From JAXGTO01 sp040774885 (lineage in GTDB: Bacteria; Actinomycetota; Coriobacteriia; Coriobacteriales; Eggerthellaceae), in assembly GCA_040774885.1 (NCBI GenBank), contig JAXGTO010000013.1, forward strand, positions 1 through 57,940: a DNA stretch of 57,940 bases. The letters run 5' to 3'. The notes below the pieces were generated by a model, which had not been told where the DNA came from, made no database searches, and saw only the letters and a program-made list of their open reading frames with translations. How positions within the stretch are numbered: position 1 is the first letter of the stretch; each line of letters begins with the position of its first letter. Made by a program: the position numbers and the translations under genes. Positions 8,044-16,069 of this stretch are shown here, piece after piece.

Positions 8044-9096
8044 ATGGCGAAAAAGATCCTGGACGGCGCGACGTTGCACGTCTTTTTCGAGGGCATCGCA
8101 ACGATGCTCGATGCGGGAATCCGGACCGAAGAAGCCGTCGGCCTTCTGGCCCAGAACAGTTCAGGGGAAGGCTTCGGCGCCTGCTGCAAGCAAATCAGCC
8201 GCGACCTTACGCTGGGAGAACCGCTTTCGAAATGCATGCAGCAGACCGAGAGTTTTCCCGAAGAAGCCGTTTCGATGGTTCGCACCGGAGAGCTCACCGG
8301 GCGCCTTGAGAGCACCTGCGTTGCCCTCGCACGTCGCTATGGCCAAGAAGACCGCCTTTATGCAAAACTCGATGCGGCCGTGCGCTACCCAGCCGCGTTT
8401 TTCGCCGTGCTCTCCGTCGTGCTTCTGGTGGTCGTCATGGCCATCATCCCCGTGTTCGCCGATGCCTATTACAATATCGCCGGCGACATCAGCACAGGGT
8501 CATTCGCATACGTTGGGGCAGCCCTGACCATCGGGTGGGTTGCGCTCATTGTCTCGTTGCTGATATCCGCTACCCTGTTCGCTGTATCCATATGGGCTCG
8601 AACCGGAGATGGGCGCGCCCATATGGATTCGCTGCTGTCGAAAATGGGGTTCACCAAGAGAATCGCAGCCCATCTGTCCCTTGAGCGATTCGCCACATCG
8701 ATGGCCGCCTATCTTTCAATAGGCTTTTCCGCCAGCAAGGCAATGGAGCAATCGCTCGACGATGTGCGGTTCGCACCGCTCAAGCAACGCCTGCAAGCCG
8801 CCTTGGACCAGATGAACGACAAGACGGCGCCCAAGTCATTTGCCCAGGCCGTTTCGGACAACGACATCCTCGGTCCCGTGTATGCCAGGATGATCGTGGT
8901 CGGGTCGCGCACTGGAAGGCTCGAGGGCGCTCTCGACGAACTCTCGTCGCTGCTCTTCGACGATGCCGTAGAAAGCATCGACGACCTGCTCGACGCGTTC
9001 GAGCCGATGATGGGCCTCTTCTTGACGATTGCCATCGGGGCCGCCTTGGTCTCGGTCATGCTTCCCCTGGTCGGCATCATGTCTGCGATCGGATAG
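8044..9096 (+). CDS. Type II secretion/type IV pilus inner-membrane platform protein (GspF/PilC)
   Basis: A 350-residue GspF/PilC-family protein. It has two copies of the cytoplasmic helical domain (FFEGIATMLDAGIRTEEAVGLLA near residue 14 and LERFATSMAAYLSIGFSASKAMEQSL near 220), each followed by membrane helices, with the last helix near 320-345 (MGLFLTIAIGAALVSVMLPLV). The motif VRTGELTGRLESTC and its repeat VVGSRTGRLEGALDEL are characteristic. In pili this protein couples the cytoplasmic ATPase to pilin movement. AAAGGA lies 5 bases before the start. It sits directly upstream of four pilin-like genes and pilT. Confidence 0.88.
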   Translation: MAKKILDGATLHVFFEGIATMLDAGIRTEEAVGLLAQNSSGEGFGACCKQISRDLTLGEPLSKCMQQTESFPEEAVSMVRTGELTGRLESTCVALARRYGQEDRLYAKLDAAVRYPAAFFAVLSVVLLVVVMAIIPVFADAYYNIAGDISTGSFAYVGAALTIGWVALIVSLLISATLFAVSIWARTGDGRAHMDSLLSKMGFTKRIAAHLSLERFATSMAAYLSIGFSASKAMEQSLDDVRFAPLKQRLQAALDQMNDKTAPKSFAQAVSDNDILGPVYARMIVVGSRTGRLEGALDELSSLLFDDAVESIDDLLDAFEPMMGLFLTIAIGAALVSVMLPLVGIMSAIG

Positions 9097-9100
9097 CCCG

Positions 9101-9430
9101 ATGTATCGCGAATCGCCTTGGGCCCCCAAACCGCTGCATCGTCGGGTATCGACATGGATCGTGGCGTTTTTGGCCGCGGTCGTACTCGCCTGCTTGGTTT
9201 TCGGCGGCATGGCCATGGCGAACACGGCGCGCGAACAGGGCGCCATCACCATTCGCGATACCATACTGAACAGCGCAAAACAGTGTTGCGCCGTCGAAGG
9301 CGCCTATCCCCAGTCCATCGATTACCTCGAGGAACACTACGGACTCGTGGTGAACGACACCGACTACGCCATCACCTATACCTCCATCGCCGACAACATG
9401 GCTCCGAGCGTAGTGGTGGTGCCGCGATGA
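9101..9430 (+). CDS. Pilin-like protein 1 (single TM, GspG-like C-terminal motif)
   Basis: 109 residues from the ATG at 9101, four bases after the gspF-like stop. A basic N-terminus (PLHRRVSTW) precedes one hydrophobic helix (about 19-41), and the short extracellular part contains AVEGAYPQSIDYLEEHYGL, which resembles the G-x-YP-x-s-x-x-x-L turn of major pseudopilins. The usual prepilin peptidase site (Gly-Phe with Glu at +5) is not recognisable. It overlaps the next gene by the ATGA of a stop/start pair. Calling it a pseudopilin is inferred from context and the YP motif. Confidence 0.65.
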   Translation: MYRESPWAPKPLHRRVSTWIVAFLAAVVLACLVFGGMAMANTAREQGAITIRDTILNSAKQCCAVEGAYPQSIDYLEEHYGLVVNDTDYAITYTSIADNMAPSVVVVPR

Positions 9431-9945
9431 CCGACAAGACGCTTGCACGACAAACCCGCGCGCATACCGGGATCAAGCGCATCGAAGCATTGCTCGCACT
9501 CTGCGTGGCGGCCGTTTTATTCTTCTGCTTGGCCGTGGGCGTATGCGTATACAAGAACCTTTCCGATCGCAACACCGTGGACTCCAACACACGGATGGGC
9601 ACCGCGCTCATCACCAACAGCGTGAAGATGGATGATTCCATCGATTCCATCGGCACCGGAGAGGGGCCCGAAGGCCCATCGCTCGTTTTGACCGAGCGAA
9701 CCGATGACCGCACATTCGAAACGCGCATTTACGCCTGCAACGGCTCTATCGTCGAGGAACACGCGCTGGCAGATGCCGCCTATTCCCCCGACCGTGCCAC
9801 CAAACTCGTGGATTCCGACTCGTTCTCGTTCTCGTATCAAGCGGGGCTGCTCAGCGTAACCACCGATTGGGGCGAAGCCGACGTTTTCTTGCGCGCGGCA
9901 GTCGATTCGACCTCGGCGATCGCCGCCTCGGGACAGGTAGGCTAA
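9427..9945 (+). CDS. Pilin-like protein 2 (possibly DUF4860-like)
   Basis: 172 residues, starting at an ATG that overlaps the previous stop by four bases. The N-terminal helix is preceded by TGIKRIEALLALCVAAVLF; a Glu sits at the place where prepilins carry their conserved Glu, but the Gly-Phe cleavage pair is absent. The extracellular part has strands and an acidic character (FETRIYACNGSIVEEHAL, FSFSYQAGLLSVTTDWGEADVFL). The pattern resembles uncharacterised DUF4860-type proteins found next to pilus genes, though I cannot confirm that. Its position between gspF and pilT supports a minor pilin-like role. Confidence 0.62.
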   Translation: MTDKTLARQTRAHTGIKRIEALLALCVAAVLFFCLAVGVCVYKNLSDRNTVDSNTRMGTALITNSVKMDDSIDSIGTGEGPEGPSLVLTERTDDRTFETRIYACNGSIVEEHALADAAYSPDRATKLVDSDSFSFSYQAGLLSVTTDWGEADVFLRAAVDSTSAIAASGQVG

Positions 9946-9946
9946 C

Positions 9947-10396
9947 ATGGCGCAGCTTGCCTCAACAACGGGCACACACGCCGGACGAAAACGACGCGAC
10001 GGCCGATTGTTCCTGATAGAAGCACTGATGCTGCTGGTCTTCTGCTTTGCCGCCATCGCCGTGGCCACGCAACTGCTGACATCGGCGGACCGCCTTTCAA
10101 CCCATGCCCAAGCGACCACGACAGCCTGCCTTGTAGCCGGCAACGAATCCGAGCGCTTCGCTGCAGACCCCGACGACGCCGAATCAACCGCCTACTATGC
10201 CCTCGACGGGTCGCCGCTTGACGGCGAATCCGAAGGCTGCCTCTTGATGCACCGCACCGCAGAATCCGATGCAACCGAAGCCGGAACCAGTTTTTACGCA
10301 ACCATCACCGTCGAGCGCAACGGCGAAGAACTCATTTGCCTGAACACTACCCACTACCTGAGCGGCGCTTCGTCCGCCGAACAGCAGGAACGGTGA
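9947..10396 (+). CDS. Pilin-like protein 3 with a degenerate prepilin motif
   Basis: 149 residues. The N-terminus reads GRKRRDGRLFLIEALMLLVFCFAA. LFLIEAL closely matches the start of a mature type IV pilin (phenylalanine, then Glu at position 5), but the residue before the expected cut is Arg, with Gly one further back, so standard PilD cleavage is doubtful. The outer domain is acidic with two cysteines (CLLMHRT and LICLNTT) that could form a disulfide. It follows the previous gene by one base and overlaps the next by one base (TGATG). Confidence 0.68.
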   Translation: MAQLASTTGTHAGRKRRDGRLFLIEALMLLVFCFAAIAVATQLLTSADRLSTHAQATTTACLVAGNESERFAADPDDAESTAYYALDGSPLDGESEGCLLMHRTAESDATEAGTSFYATITVERNGEELICLNTTHYLSGASSAEQQER

Positions 10397-10881
10397 TGCG
10401 GATGACCAACCGCACGCGCACGGTTCGCATCGCCCCGATAGCCCTTCTGGCATTCATCGTCATCGTGTGCCTGGCAACGCTTTGCGTGCTCGCGCTCACC
10501 ACGGCGCAGGCAGCCGACAGCGCCGCCATCAAACAAGCGGAGCACCTCAGCGCTTCTTACGATGGGGATTCCGCCGCACAGCAATGGGTGGCCCAAGTAG
10601 ATGCCGACCTTTCCGAAATGCGCTCATCGCAGACGCCGCCTTCCGCCCAAGAAGCGGCAAGCACGCTGGCCTCCTCAAGTCAGATGGGCGACGGACAGGG
10701 AACCGTCACGGCGCAAAATTCCACCGTGACGACGACGTTTGGAACCAACGAAGGATCGCAAACGATCGAAGTGAGCCTTTCGATCACCGACACGCTGAAT
10801 TACCGCATCATTTCGTGGCAGACGGCCACTTCGACGGACTCCACTGCAACCAACCGGCAACTTTGGGTGCCCAACACCTAG
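10396..10881 (+). CDS. Pilin-like protein 4 (single-TM, Ser/Thr-rich ectodomain)
   Basis: 161 residues from the ATG at 10396, which shares a base with the previous stop. A strongly basic N-terminus (RMTNRTRTVRIA) is followed by one hydrophobic segment (about 14-36) ending in TTAQAADSA, which could also be read as a signal peptide. The rest is a low-complexity Ser/Thr/Gln-rich ectodomain finishing with strands (TIEVSLSITDTLNYRIISWQTA). No prepilin motif is visible. The reading as a minor pilin or tip component rests on operon position; it could equally be a secreted partner of the lipoprotein. Confidence 0.6.
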   Translation: MRMTNRTRTVRIAPIALLAFIVIVCLATLCVLALTTAQAADSAAIKQAEHLSASYDGDSAAQQWVAQVDADLSEMRSSQTPPSAQEAASTLASSSQMGDGQGTVTAQNSTVTTTFGTNEGSQTIEVSLSITDTLNYRIISWQTATSTDSTATNRQLWVPNT

Positions 10882-10898
10882 GAAAGCGAGGACGAAAC

Positions 10899-11975
10899 AT
10901 GGACATTCGCACGCTGCTGCAAAAGGCCATCGACGCAAAAGCATCCGACATCTTCTTGGAGGCGGGACTGCCCGCCACCATTCAGGTGGATGGAACGCTC
11001 GCCCAGATCAACGACCAGCGGCTCACGCCAGACGAAACGCAACGGCTGGTTGAAGAGATCTATGCCTGTTCCAAAAGGGATTCCCGCATATTCTTCCAAT
11101 CCGCCAACCATGATGACGATTTTTCCTTTTCTGTGGCGCAAACGGGTCATTTCCGCGTCAACGTATTCCGCCAGCGCGGAACATATGCGGCCATCATCCG
11201 AGCGATACCGTTCGGGTTGCCCGACCCGAACGCCCTGCACATCCCAGAGAGCGTCTTGCATCTGGCCGACGCGCGCAAGGGGCTCGTCTTGGTGACCGGA
11301 CCTTCGAGCGCAGGCAAATCCACCACCCTGGCCTGCATGGTCGACCGCATGAACCATACGCGCAGCGGACATATCATCACGATGGAAGACCCCATCGAAT
11401 TCGTTCATCGCCACGATCGCTGCATCGTCACGCAACGCGAGATTCCCACCGATGTGGAAACTTACGCCGAAGCGCTGGCGAGTTCCCTGCGCGAGCACCC
11501 CGACGTGCTGCTGATCAGCGAGATGCATGATTCCGATACCATCGAGACGGCCATGACCGCTGCCGAAGTCGCCCAGTTGGTATTTTCGACGCTTCACACG
11601 ATATCGGCCTCGGACACCATCGACCGCATCATCAATTCCTTCCCGCACGGACAGCAGCACCAGGTGCGCATCCTGCTGTCCACGGTTATCGAAGCGATCG
11701 TATCGCAACAACTGGTTCCCGCCGTCGATGGCAGCTTGGTGCCTGCTTTCGAAATCCTCATCGCCACGCCCGCCATCCGCACGATGATCCGCGAGGAGCG
11801 GAGCCACCAAATCGATTCGATCATAGCGGCAGGGGCCGAAGACGGAATGCAGACGATGGACCAGAGCCTGTTCGAGCTGCTGCGCAACGGCACAATCACC
11901 AAAGAATGCGCCCTCGAGCATGCCGCGCACCGCGATTCGCTCGAAAAGCGTCTGGAAATCGAGGGGTTGGGCTAG
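10899..11975 (+). CDS. pilT: Type IV pilus retraction-type ATPase PilT
   Basis: A 358-residue secretion ATPase. Walker A is GPSSAGKST (134-142), the Asp box includes ITMEDPIEFVH, Walker B is HPDVLLISEMHD (200-211) and the His box is FSTLHTISASDTIDRI (229-244). The C-terminal AIRTMIREER (292-301) matches the AIRNLIRE signature that separates PilT from PilB/GspE, and the tetracysteine zinc motif of PilB is absent. It is the only ATPase gene in this operon, so either assembly uses an ATPase elsewhere or this PilT-like motor does both jobs. The start at 10899 has GAAAGCGAGGA upstream. It is the last gene of the operon and lies 83 bases before tRNA-Val. Confidence 0.92.
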   Translation: MDIRTLLQKAIDAKASDIFLEAGLPATIQVDGTLAQINDQRLTPDETQRLVEEIYACSKRDSRIFFQSANHDDDFSFSVAQTGHFRVNVFRQRGTYAAIIRAIPFGLPDPNALHIPESVLHLADARKGLVLVTGPSSAGKSTTLACMVDRMNHTRSGHIITMEDPIEFVHRHDRCIVTQREIPTDVETYAEALASSLREHPDVLLISEMHDSDTIETAMTAAEVAQLVFSTLHTISASDTIDRIINSFPHGQQHQVRILLSTVIEAIVSQQLVPAVDGSLVPAFEILIATPAIRTMIREERSHQIDSIIAAGAEDGMQTMDQSLFELLRNGTITKECALEHAAHRDSLEKRLEIEGLG

Positions 11976-12058
11976 CGCTTCGCCACCCGTATGTGGAGGC
12001 GCCGCCGCACCTCCGATTGCGCAAGCGGGCGCGTTGTGGCAGAATAACGCGTCATATC

Positions 12059-12133
12059 GGGCGATTGGCGCAGCGGGAGCGCAACTGCTTTACACGCAGT
12101 GGGTCGGGGGTTCGAATCCCTCATCGCCCACCA
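12059..12133 (+). tRNA. tRNA-Val (anticodon TAC), CCA encoded
   Basis: The acceptor stem GGGCGAT (12059-12065) pairs with ATCGCCC (12123-12129), followed by discriminator A and an encoded CCA. The D arm (GGCGCAGCGGGAGCGC), the anticodon stem CTGC/GCAG with anticodon TAC at 12091-12093, and the T arm (GGGGGTTCGAATCCC) are all complete. A possible promoter is TTGCGC (12017-12022) with AGAATA 18 bases downstream. Confidence 0.97.
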
Positions 12134-12142
12134 GATATGCCA

Positions 12143-12183
12143 ACGGGCCGCACTCATGAATCGAGTGCGGCCCGTTTTCTTTT
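12143..12183 (+). terminator. Intrinsic terminator after tRNA-Val
   Basis: A 13-bp perfect stem, ACGGGCCGCACTC (12143-12155) with GAGTGCGGCCCGT (12163-12175), encloses a 7-base loop and runs into TTTTCTTTT. It ends the tRNA transcript and could also stop the convergent thioredoxin gene. Confidence 0.92.
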
Positions 12184-12242
12184 CCGAAAGCGGCCGTTTT
12201 GGGCGTATAGGGAAGCCGGGGGAAACGGATTCTCACAGGAAT

Positions 12243-12890
12243 TCAGGCACCCAGCAGATTGTCGAGCGTAGCCGCAGCGGATGTTTCGCTCAAAGGCGCC
12301 GCTCCCCCGCTGATTACGTTGCCCTGCGCATCGAGGATGTAATTCGTGGGCAGATAGCGCACGGAGCCCGCCGTCGAAGCGTCTCCCGATACATCGAAAT
12401 ACACCGGATAGTCGTACCCCTTGTCGGCAACCCAGGCAGATCCGGTTGCCACGGTTTCGCGCGAACCATCCACCACGTCGATCATCATGAATGAAACGCG
12501 GTCGCCATAGCGCTCGTAAAGCGATTGCACCGACGATGCCTCATTGCGGCAGCTCGGGCACCAGCTGGCCCAAAAACCGACGACCACGGGCTTGCCCTGC
12601 AAAGAAGACAGCGTCACCTGGTTTCCTTGGGCATCCTGCACGGTGAAGTCGGCAAGCGTCGTGGATTGAGACGTTCCGGAATCGGAATCCAATGTGCAGG
12701 GATTGGCCGTATCGTCGGAATCGCTCGACGCCGACGATGCACTCGACGAGCTTGAAGAAGACGAAGATTCCGGGGTGTGCGAAGTGCCTACCGTAGCATA
12801 GACGGCCCCGGCAACCGCCAGCACGGCCAACAGGGCAGCGGCGATCAAAACCACCTTGAGCTTGGAATGCGACTCCTCGTTTTCGTGCAT
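12243..12890 (-). CDS. Membrane-anchored TlpA/ResA-type thiol-disulfide oxidoreductase
   Basis: A 215-residue protein with an N-terminal anchor (LKVVLIAAALLAVLAVAGAVYA), a long Ser-rich linker (about 38-57) and a thioredoxin fold facing outside. The redox site is WCPSC in VVGFWASWCPSCRNEASS, and the cis-Pro loop appears as YLPTNYILDAQG. It is encoded directly downstream of ccdA, 13 bases apart, so electrons are expected to flow from the cytoplasm through CcdA to this protein and on to exported substrates such as apocytochromes or other disulfides. The start at 12890 has AAGGAGG 5 bases upstream. The poly-Ser linker is unusual but consistent with a tether. Confidence 0.9.
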   Translation of the reverse strand: MHENEESHSKLKVVLIAAALLAVLAVAGAVYATVGTSHTPESSSSSSSSSASSASSDSDDTANPCTLDSDSGTSQSTTLADFTVQDAQGNQVTLSSLQGKPVVVGFWASWCPSCRNEASSVQSLYERYGDRVSFMMIDVVDGSRETVATGSAWVADKGYDYPVYFDVSGDASTAGSVRYLPTNYILDAQGNVISGGAAPLSETSAAATLDNLLGA

Positions 12891-12903
12891 CGTTTCCTCC
12901 TTC

Positions 12904-13608
12904 TTACAACCTGCTGAGCATGCCCAACCAGGTATTCATCCATCCGAACGCCACGCATACGCCCATCACGATCAGCAATACGCCGCAGACTTTGTCGATG
13001 ACGGCATAATGGCGCTTAACCCAGGCAAAAGCGCCTTCAAGCCGGTCGATGAGCAGCGCCGTGATGAACAACGGCAAACCCAATCCCAGCGAATAGCAGA
13101 CCAGCAACACGATGCCATGGACCATGGACGACCCCACGGCCGCCAGTGCCAACGCCGAGCCCAAAAACGCCCCCGTGCAAGGCGTCCAGCCCACGGCGAA
13201 CACGATGCCGAACAGCACCGAAGGCCAGAAGCCGCGGCCACGACCCGTGCGCGGATGCATGAAGCGCTGCAGCGTGGGGATGCGGAACAGCCCCAGATAG
13301 CCAAGTCCCAACACGATGATGATGATGCCGCACACCGCGTTGAGCAACGTCGAGTGCTGCTGAAGCGCCGACCCGATGCTGCCGGCAAGTGCGCCGAGCG
13401 CCACAAACAGCAGCGTGAAACCCAAAATGAATCCGCCGACGCGCAAGCCCGCCGAGGCTCGGCGGGGCGAACGATCGGCTTGTGCATCGCCTGCTTCTTC
13501 CACAGGAGAATCGCCGGCGAAATAGGCCACATAGACGGGCATCAACGGGAGCAGACAGGGCGAAACGAAGGTCAAGACGCCTTCGATGAATGTGAGCAGG
13601 TAGTCCAT
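12904..13608 (-). CDS. ccdA: CcdA-type transmembrane electron carrier (cytochrome c biogenesis)
   Basis: A 234-residue integral membrane protein of the CcdA/DsbD-beta family with six predicted helices. The two redox cysteines are in FVSPCLLPLMPVY near the N-terminus and GWTPCTGAFLGSAL after helix 3. A charged, polar loop lies between helices 1 and 2 (EEAGDAQADRSPRR). I start at the ATG at 13608, with AAGGCGGAG upstream, rather than 11 codons earlier. It forms an operon with the thioredoxin-like partner. A promoter candidate is listed at 13656-13683. Confidence 0.92.
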   Translation of the reverse strand: MDYLLTFIEGVLTFVSPCLLPLMPVYVAYFAGDSPVEEAGDAQADRSPRRASAGLRVGGFILGFTLLFVALGALAGSIGSALQQHSTLLNAVCGIIIIVLGLGYLGLFRIPTLQRFMHPRTGRGRGFWPSVLFGIVFAVGWTPCTGAFLGSALALAAVGSSMVHGIVLLVCYSLGLGLPLFITALLIDRLEGAFAWVKRHYAVIDKVCGVLLIVMGVCVAFGWMNTWLGMLSRL

Positions 13609-13655
13609 TGCTCCGCCTTCCCCGCCGATAGAGTGAGCCAAATAATGGAACCGTT

Positions 13656-13683
13656 ACTATATCAAATCAACGGCGGGAAGCAA
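13656..13683 (-). promoter_or_regulatory. Sigma-A-like promoter for ccdA-tlpA
   Basis: On the minus strand TTGCTT (13683-13678) is followed after 16 bases by TATAGT (13661-13656), about 48 bases before the ccdA start. The remaining bases up to the MATE gene show no other feature. Confidence 0.5.
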
Positions 13684-13855
13684 GATGCAAGACGCCCCGA
13701 ACGGTTCCTTGCGCAATTCGCACACGCAACGCACACCGAGGCGGAAGGCCCGTCGATTCCGCCCTCCCACACAGCATGATTCGCGCTTGCGACGCATATC
13801 GATGCCTGCGCGTTCAACAAAAACGGCAGCGTCATGTGCGCCGCGAATCGGCGCC

Positions 13856-15220
13856 TCAAGCAAGTTCGGCAAGCGTGGGGTGCTCGCTGGCCTTCTCGTA
13901 TTCGGCGGCCATGCGCAACTGCAGATTGTGCTCGCCTTTCACCAGCAGCAAGATGCCGAAGACGCTCAGCAGCACTTGAGTGACGGTAACGGTGAGCCAC
14001 ACGCCGTTGAGCCCGAGCAGATTCGGCAGCGTGAGGGTTGCCGCCACCATCAGCACCGCTTCGCCGATGATGAGCATCGAGGCCGATCGGTTGTTTTCAA
14101 CCGCATAGAAAAACGACGTGGTCGCATGGGTGATGCCGTAGAATGCCAGCGCGCTGGCAAACAGCACCATGCCGCTCATGAACACCTCCGTGGCCTCCTG
14201 CGAGATACCGAAAATGGCCGCGAGCTGGGGACGCAATGCGATGACCAACGCCGTGCCGACCAGCCCAGTGCCGACCGCAAACAGATAATTGGTGCGCCGC
14301 AGCTTGTATACCGTTTCGATGTCTCCTGCGCCGAAGCACTTGGACACCAAAGGCTGAGAGCCGTCATTGATGCCCTGGATGATCCACTGCACGGAAACGC
14401 CCACGTACGAGATGACCGCGAATGCCGCTTGGGCGGTTCCCCCGCCCTGCTGCTCGGCTGTGATATTGATGAGCAGCGTGGTGATTTCGGGCAGGAGCGT
14501 CAAAGCGAAAGGAGCGAAACCCACCTTGAGCGTGCGGACCACCAAATCGAACTGCAGCCCCAAATCATGCAGCCGCGGACGATTGGCGCGACGCAGGAAG
14601 AATACGAGCGCGAAAAGAAAGACCAGCGCTTGGGCAATCGCCGTGGCCAACGCAGCGCCGAAGACGCCGAGCCCGAAAACGACCACGAAGACGTAATCGA
14701 GGATGCAGTTGGCGGTGCCGCCGGTCAGCATGGCGGCCAATGCGTAATTCACCTTGCCCTTGTTGCGGATAAGCGGAATGCTGCCCGCGCCCAGAACCTG
14801 GAATACCGCACTCCATGCCAGAACGGAAAGGTAGATTTCGGCCTGTTGCAGTATCTCGCCACGGCCGCCCATGAGATAGAGGAGATCCTTGCCGAAAACC
14901 AGCAAGATAACCGTGAGGATGGGAACAACCGCCACCAAAAACGTCAAAGTATGGCCCACGGTGCGCCGAGCACGTTCCAGCTGGCCATTGCCCTGCCGAA
15001 TAGAGCTCACCACCGCGCCGCCCATGCCGATGCCCGTTCCAACGGCCAGCACCAAAGCCACCAACGGATAGGCGACGTTGATGCCCGCCAGGCCGGTATC
15101 GCCGGTTGTTTGCCCCACGAACAAGCCGTCCACGATGCTGTAGATAGCCGAAAGGAGGAACGACAGCGTCGACGGGATGATGTAGCGCAGATACACCTTG
15201 AACGATGCGCGATCGAGCAC
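13856..15220 (-). CDS. MATE family multidrug/toxin efflux transporter
   Basis: A 454-residue protein with twelve predicted helices in two MATE bundles. It starts with FKVYLRYIIPSTLSFLLSAIYSIVDGLFVG, a typical first helix of the bacterial MATE group, and carries the loop GQLERARRTVGHTL and the second-half equivalent TVYKLRRTNYLFAVG. I use a GTG start at 15220 because AGGAAGGAGGG lies 3-13 bases upstream; an ATG 26 codons earlier gives an unlikely basic extension. Substrate cannot be told from sequence. The gene is divergent from mntP. Confidence 0.9.
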   Translation of the reverse strand: MLDRASFKVYLRYIIPSTLSFLLSAIYSIVDGLFVGQTTGDTGLAGINVAYPLVALVLAVGTGIGMGGAVVSSIRQGNGQLERARRTVGHTLTFLVAVVPILTVILLVFGKDLLYLMGGRGEILQQAEIYLSVLAWSAVFQVLGAGSIPLIRNKGKVNYALAAMLTGGTANCILDYVFVVVFGLGVFGAALATAIAQALVFLFALVFFLRRANRPRLHDLGLQFDLVVRTLKVGFAPFALTLLPEITTLLINITAEQQGGGTAQAAFAVISYVGVSVQWIIQGINDGSQPLVSKCFGAGDIETVYKLRRTNYLFAVGTGLVGTALVIALRPQLAAIFGISQEATEVFMSGMVLFASALAFYGITHATTSFFYAVENNRSASMLIIGEAVLMVAATLTLPNLLGLNGVWLTVTVTQVLLSVFGILLLVKGEHNLQLRMAAEYEKASEHPTLAELA

Positions 15221-15300
15221 GTTCCCTCCTTCCTGAGTGCGTTGGATGCGAAGTTCAATCCTAACATGCGGCCTGCTGTTTGCAACGGGCCCGAACAACG

Positions 15301-15381
15301 CGTTTCCGCGTCGTCATCTCCCCTGAAGCGGCGTGTTCGAACGGCACGTTGCCGCGTCTTCATTTCCCCTGAAGCGCTGTG
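15301..15381. repeat. Two 35-bp direct repeats upstream of mntP
   Basis: Bases 15301-15335 and 15347-15381 match at 30 of 35 positions and share CATYTCCCCTGAAGCG. The second copy ends 41 bases before the mntP ATG and overlaps the region where a promoter would be (TTCATT, then TATCAT 18 bases later at 15383-15388). They may be regulator sites or part of the wider intergenic repeat family. Confidence 0.6.
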
Positions 15382-15421
15382 CTATCATAGCCGCCGACCA
15401 TTCGCCGACCGAAAGCCCACC

Positions 15422-15976
15422 ATGCTCATAGAAATCATTCTGATCGGCATCGCTCTTTCCGCCGATGCCATGAGCGTGTCCATCTGCAACTTGCTGGCAA
15501 ACCCGCGCCTGCCCCGCGCCAAGATGATCGCCATGCCCGTGCTGTTCGGCGTGTTCCAGGGCCTTATGCCGCTTATCGGCTACTTTGCGGGATCGGTGGC
15601 AGCGGATTTCATCGAGCGTTTCGCAGGCATCATATCGCTGGTCATCTTGGGCGCCATCGGCGGCAAGATGGTCTGGGACGCCTTCCATGAAGATGAGCAA
15701 GAAGATGAAGATGCGGTAAGCGGAAAACTGTCCTACCGGGTGCTTTTGCTGCAGGCCGTGGCCACGAGCATCGATGCGTTCGCCGTCGGGATTTCGTTTT
15801 GCGCGACGGGCCAAAACATCTGGGTGGCTGCACCCATCATCGCACTGAGCACGTTTCTATGCTGCTTGCTGGTGTTGTTCATCGGCCGTCGTTTCGGTGC
15901 CAATTTGGGCAAGCGCGCGCAGATTGTCGGCGGCGTCGTGCTCATCCTCATCGGCGTCAAGGCGATGTTCTTCTAA
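15422..15976 (+). CDS. mntP: Manganese efflux pump MntP
   Basis: 184 residues and six predicted helices in two three-helix repeats, the length of MntP. The first repeat has ALSADAMSVSICN and the second ATSIDAFAVGISFC, the paired Asp-containing motifs of the family. An acidic stretch (EDEQEDEDAV) lies in the central cytoplasmic loop. MntP exports Mn(II). I saw no yybP-ykoY riboswitch upstream; two direct repeats (15301-15381) are there instead. The start was chosen to match the family N-terminus MLIEIILIGIALS. Confidence 0.92.
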   Translation: MLIEIILIGIALSADAMSVSICNLLANPRLPRAKMIAMPVLFGVFQGLMPLIGYFAGSVAADFIERFAGIISLVILGAIGGKMVWDAFHEDEQEDEDAVSGKLSYRVLLLQAVATSIDAFAVGISFCATGQNIWVAAPIIALSTFLCCLLVLFIGRRFGANLGKRAQIVGGVVLILIGVKAMFF

Positions 15977-16035
15977 GCAAGAGCACAGACGCGACAAGGG
16001 GGCCGCAGAGCGGCAATTTCGCAGGCAGAATGCTC

Positions 16036-16063
16036 TTCACAGATTCTTCAAACAAGGTATAAT
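16036..16063 (+). promoter_or_regulatory. Sigma-A promoter for the candidate ncRNA
   Basis: TTCACA (16036-16041), a 16-base spacer and a perfect TATAAT (16058-16063). No open reading frame with a ribosome binding site follows; a structured, terminated RNA does. Start of transcription is expected near 16070. Confidence 0.72.
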
Positions 16064-16069
16064 GTAATC

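Noticed and set aside
13685..15421. Very long plus-strand open frame opposite the MATE gene, continuous with mntP
   Set aside because: It is the antisense of the MATE gene and its translation is Gln/Arg/His-rich low complexity. Only the part from 15422 is a recognisable protein.
15221..15421. yybP-ykoY manganese riboswitch upstream of mntP
   Set aside because: I could not find the conserved paired core; the leader after the likely promoter is too short.
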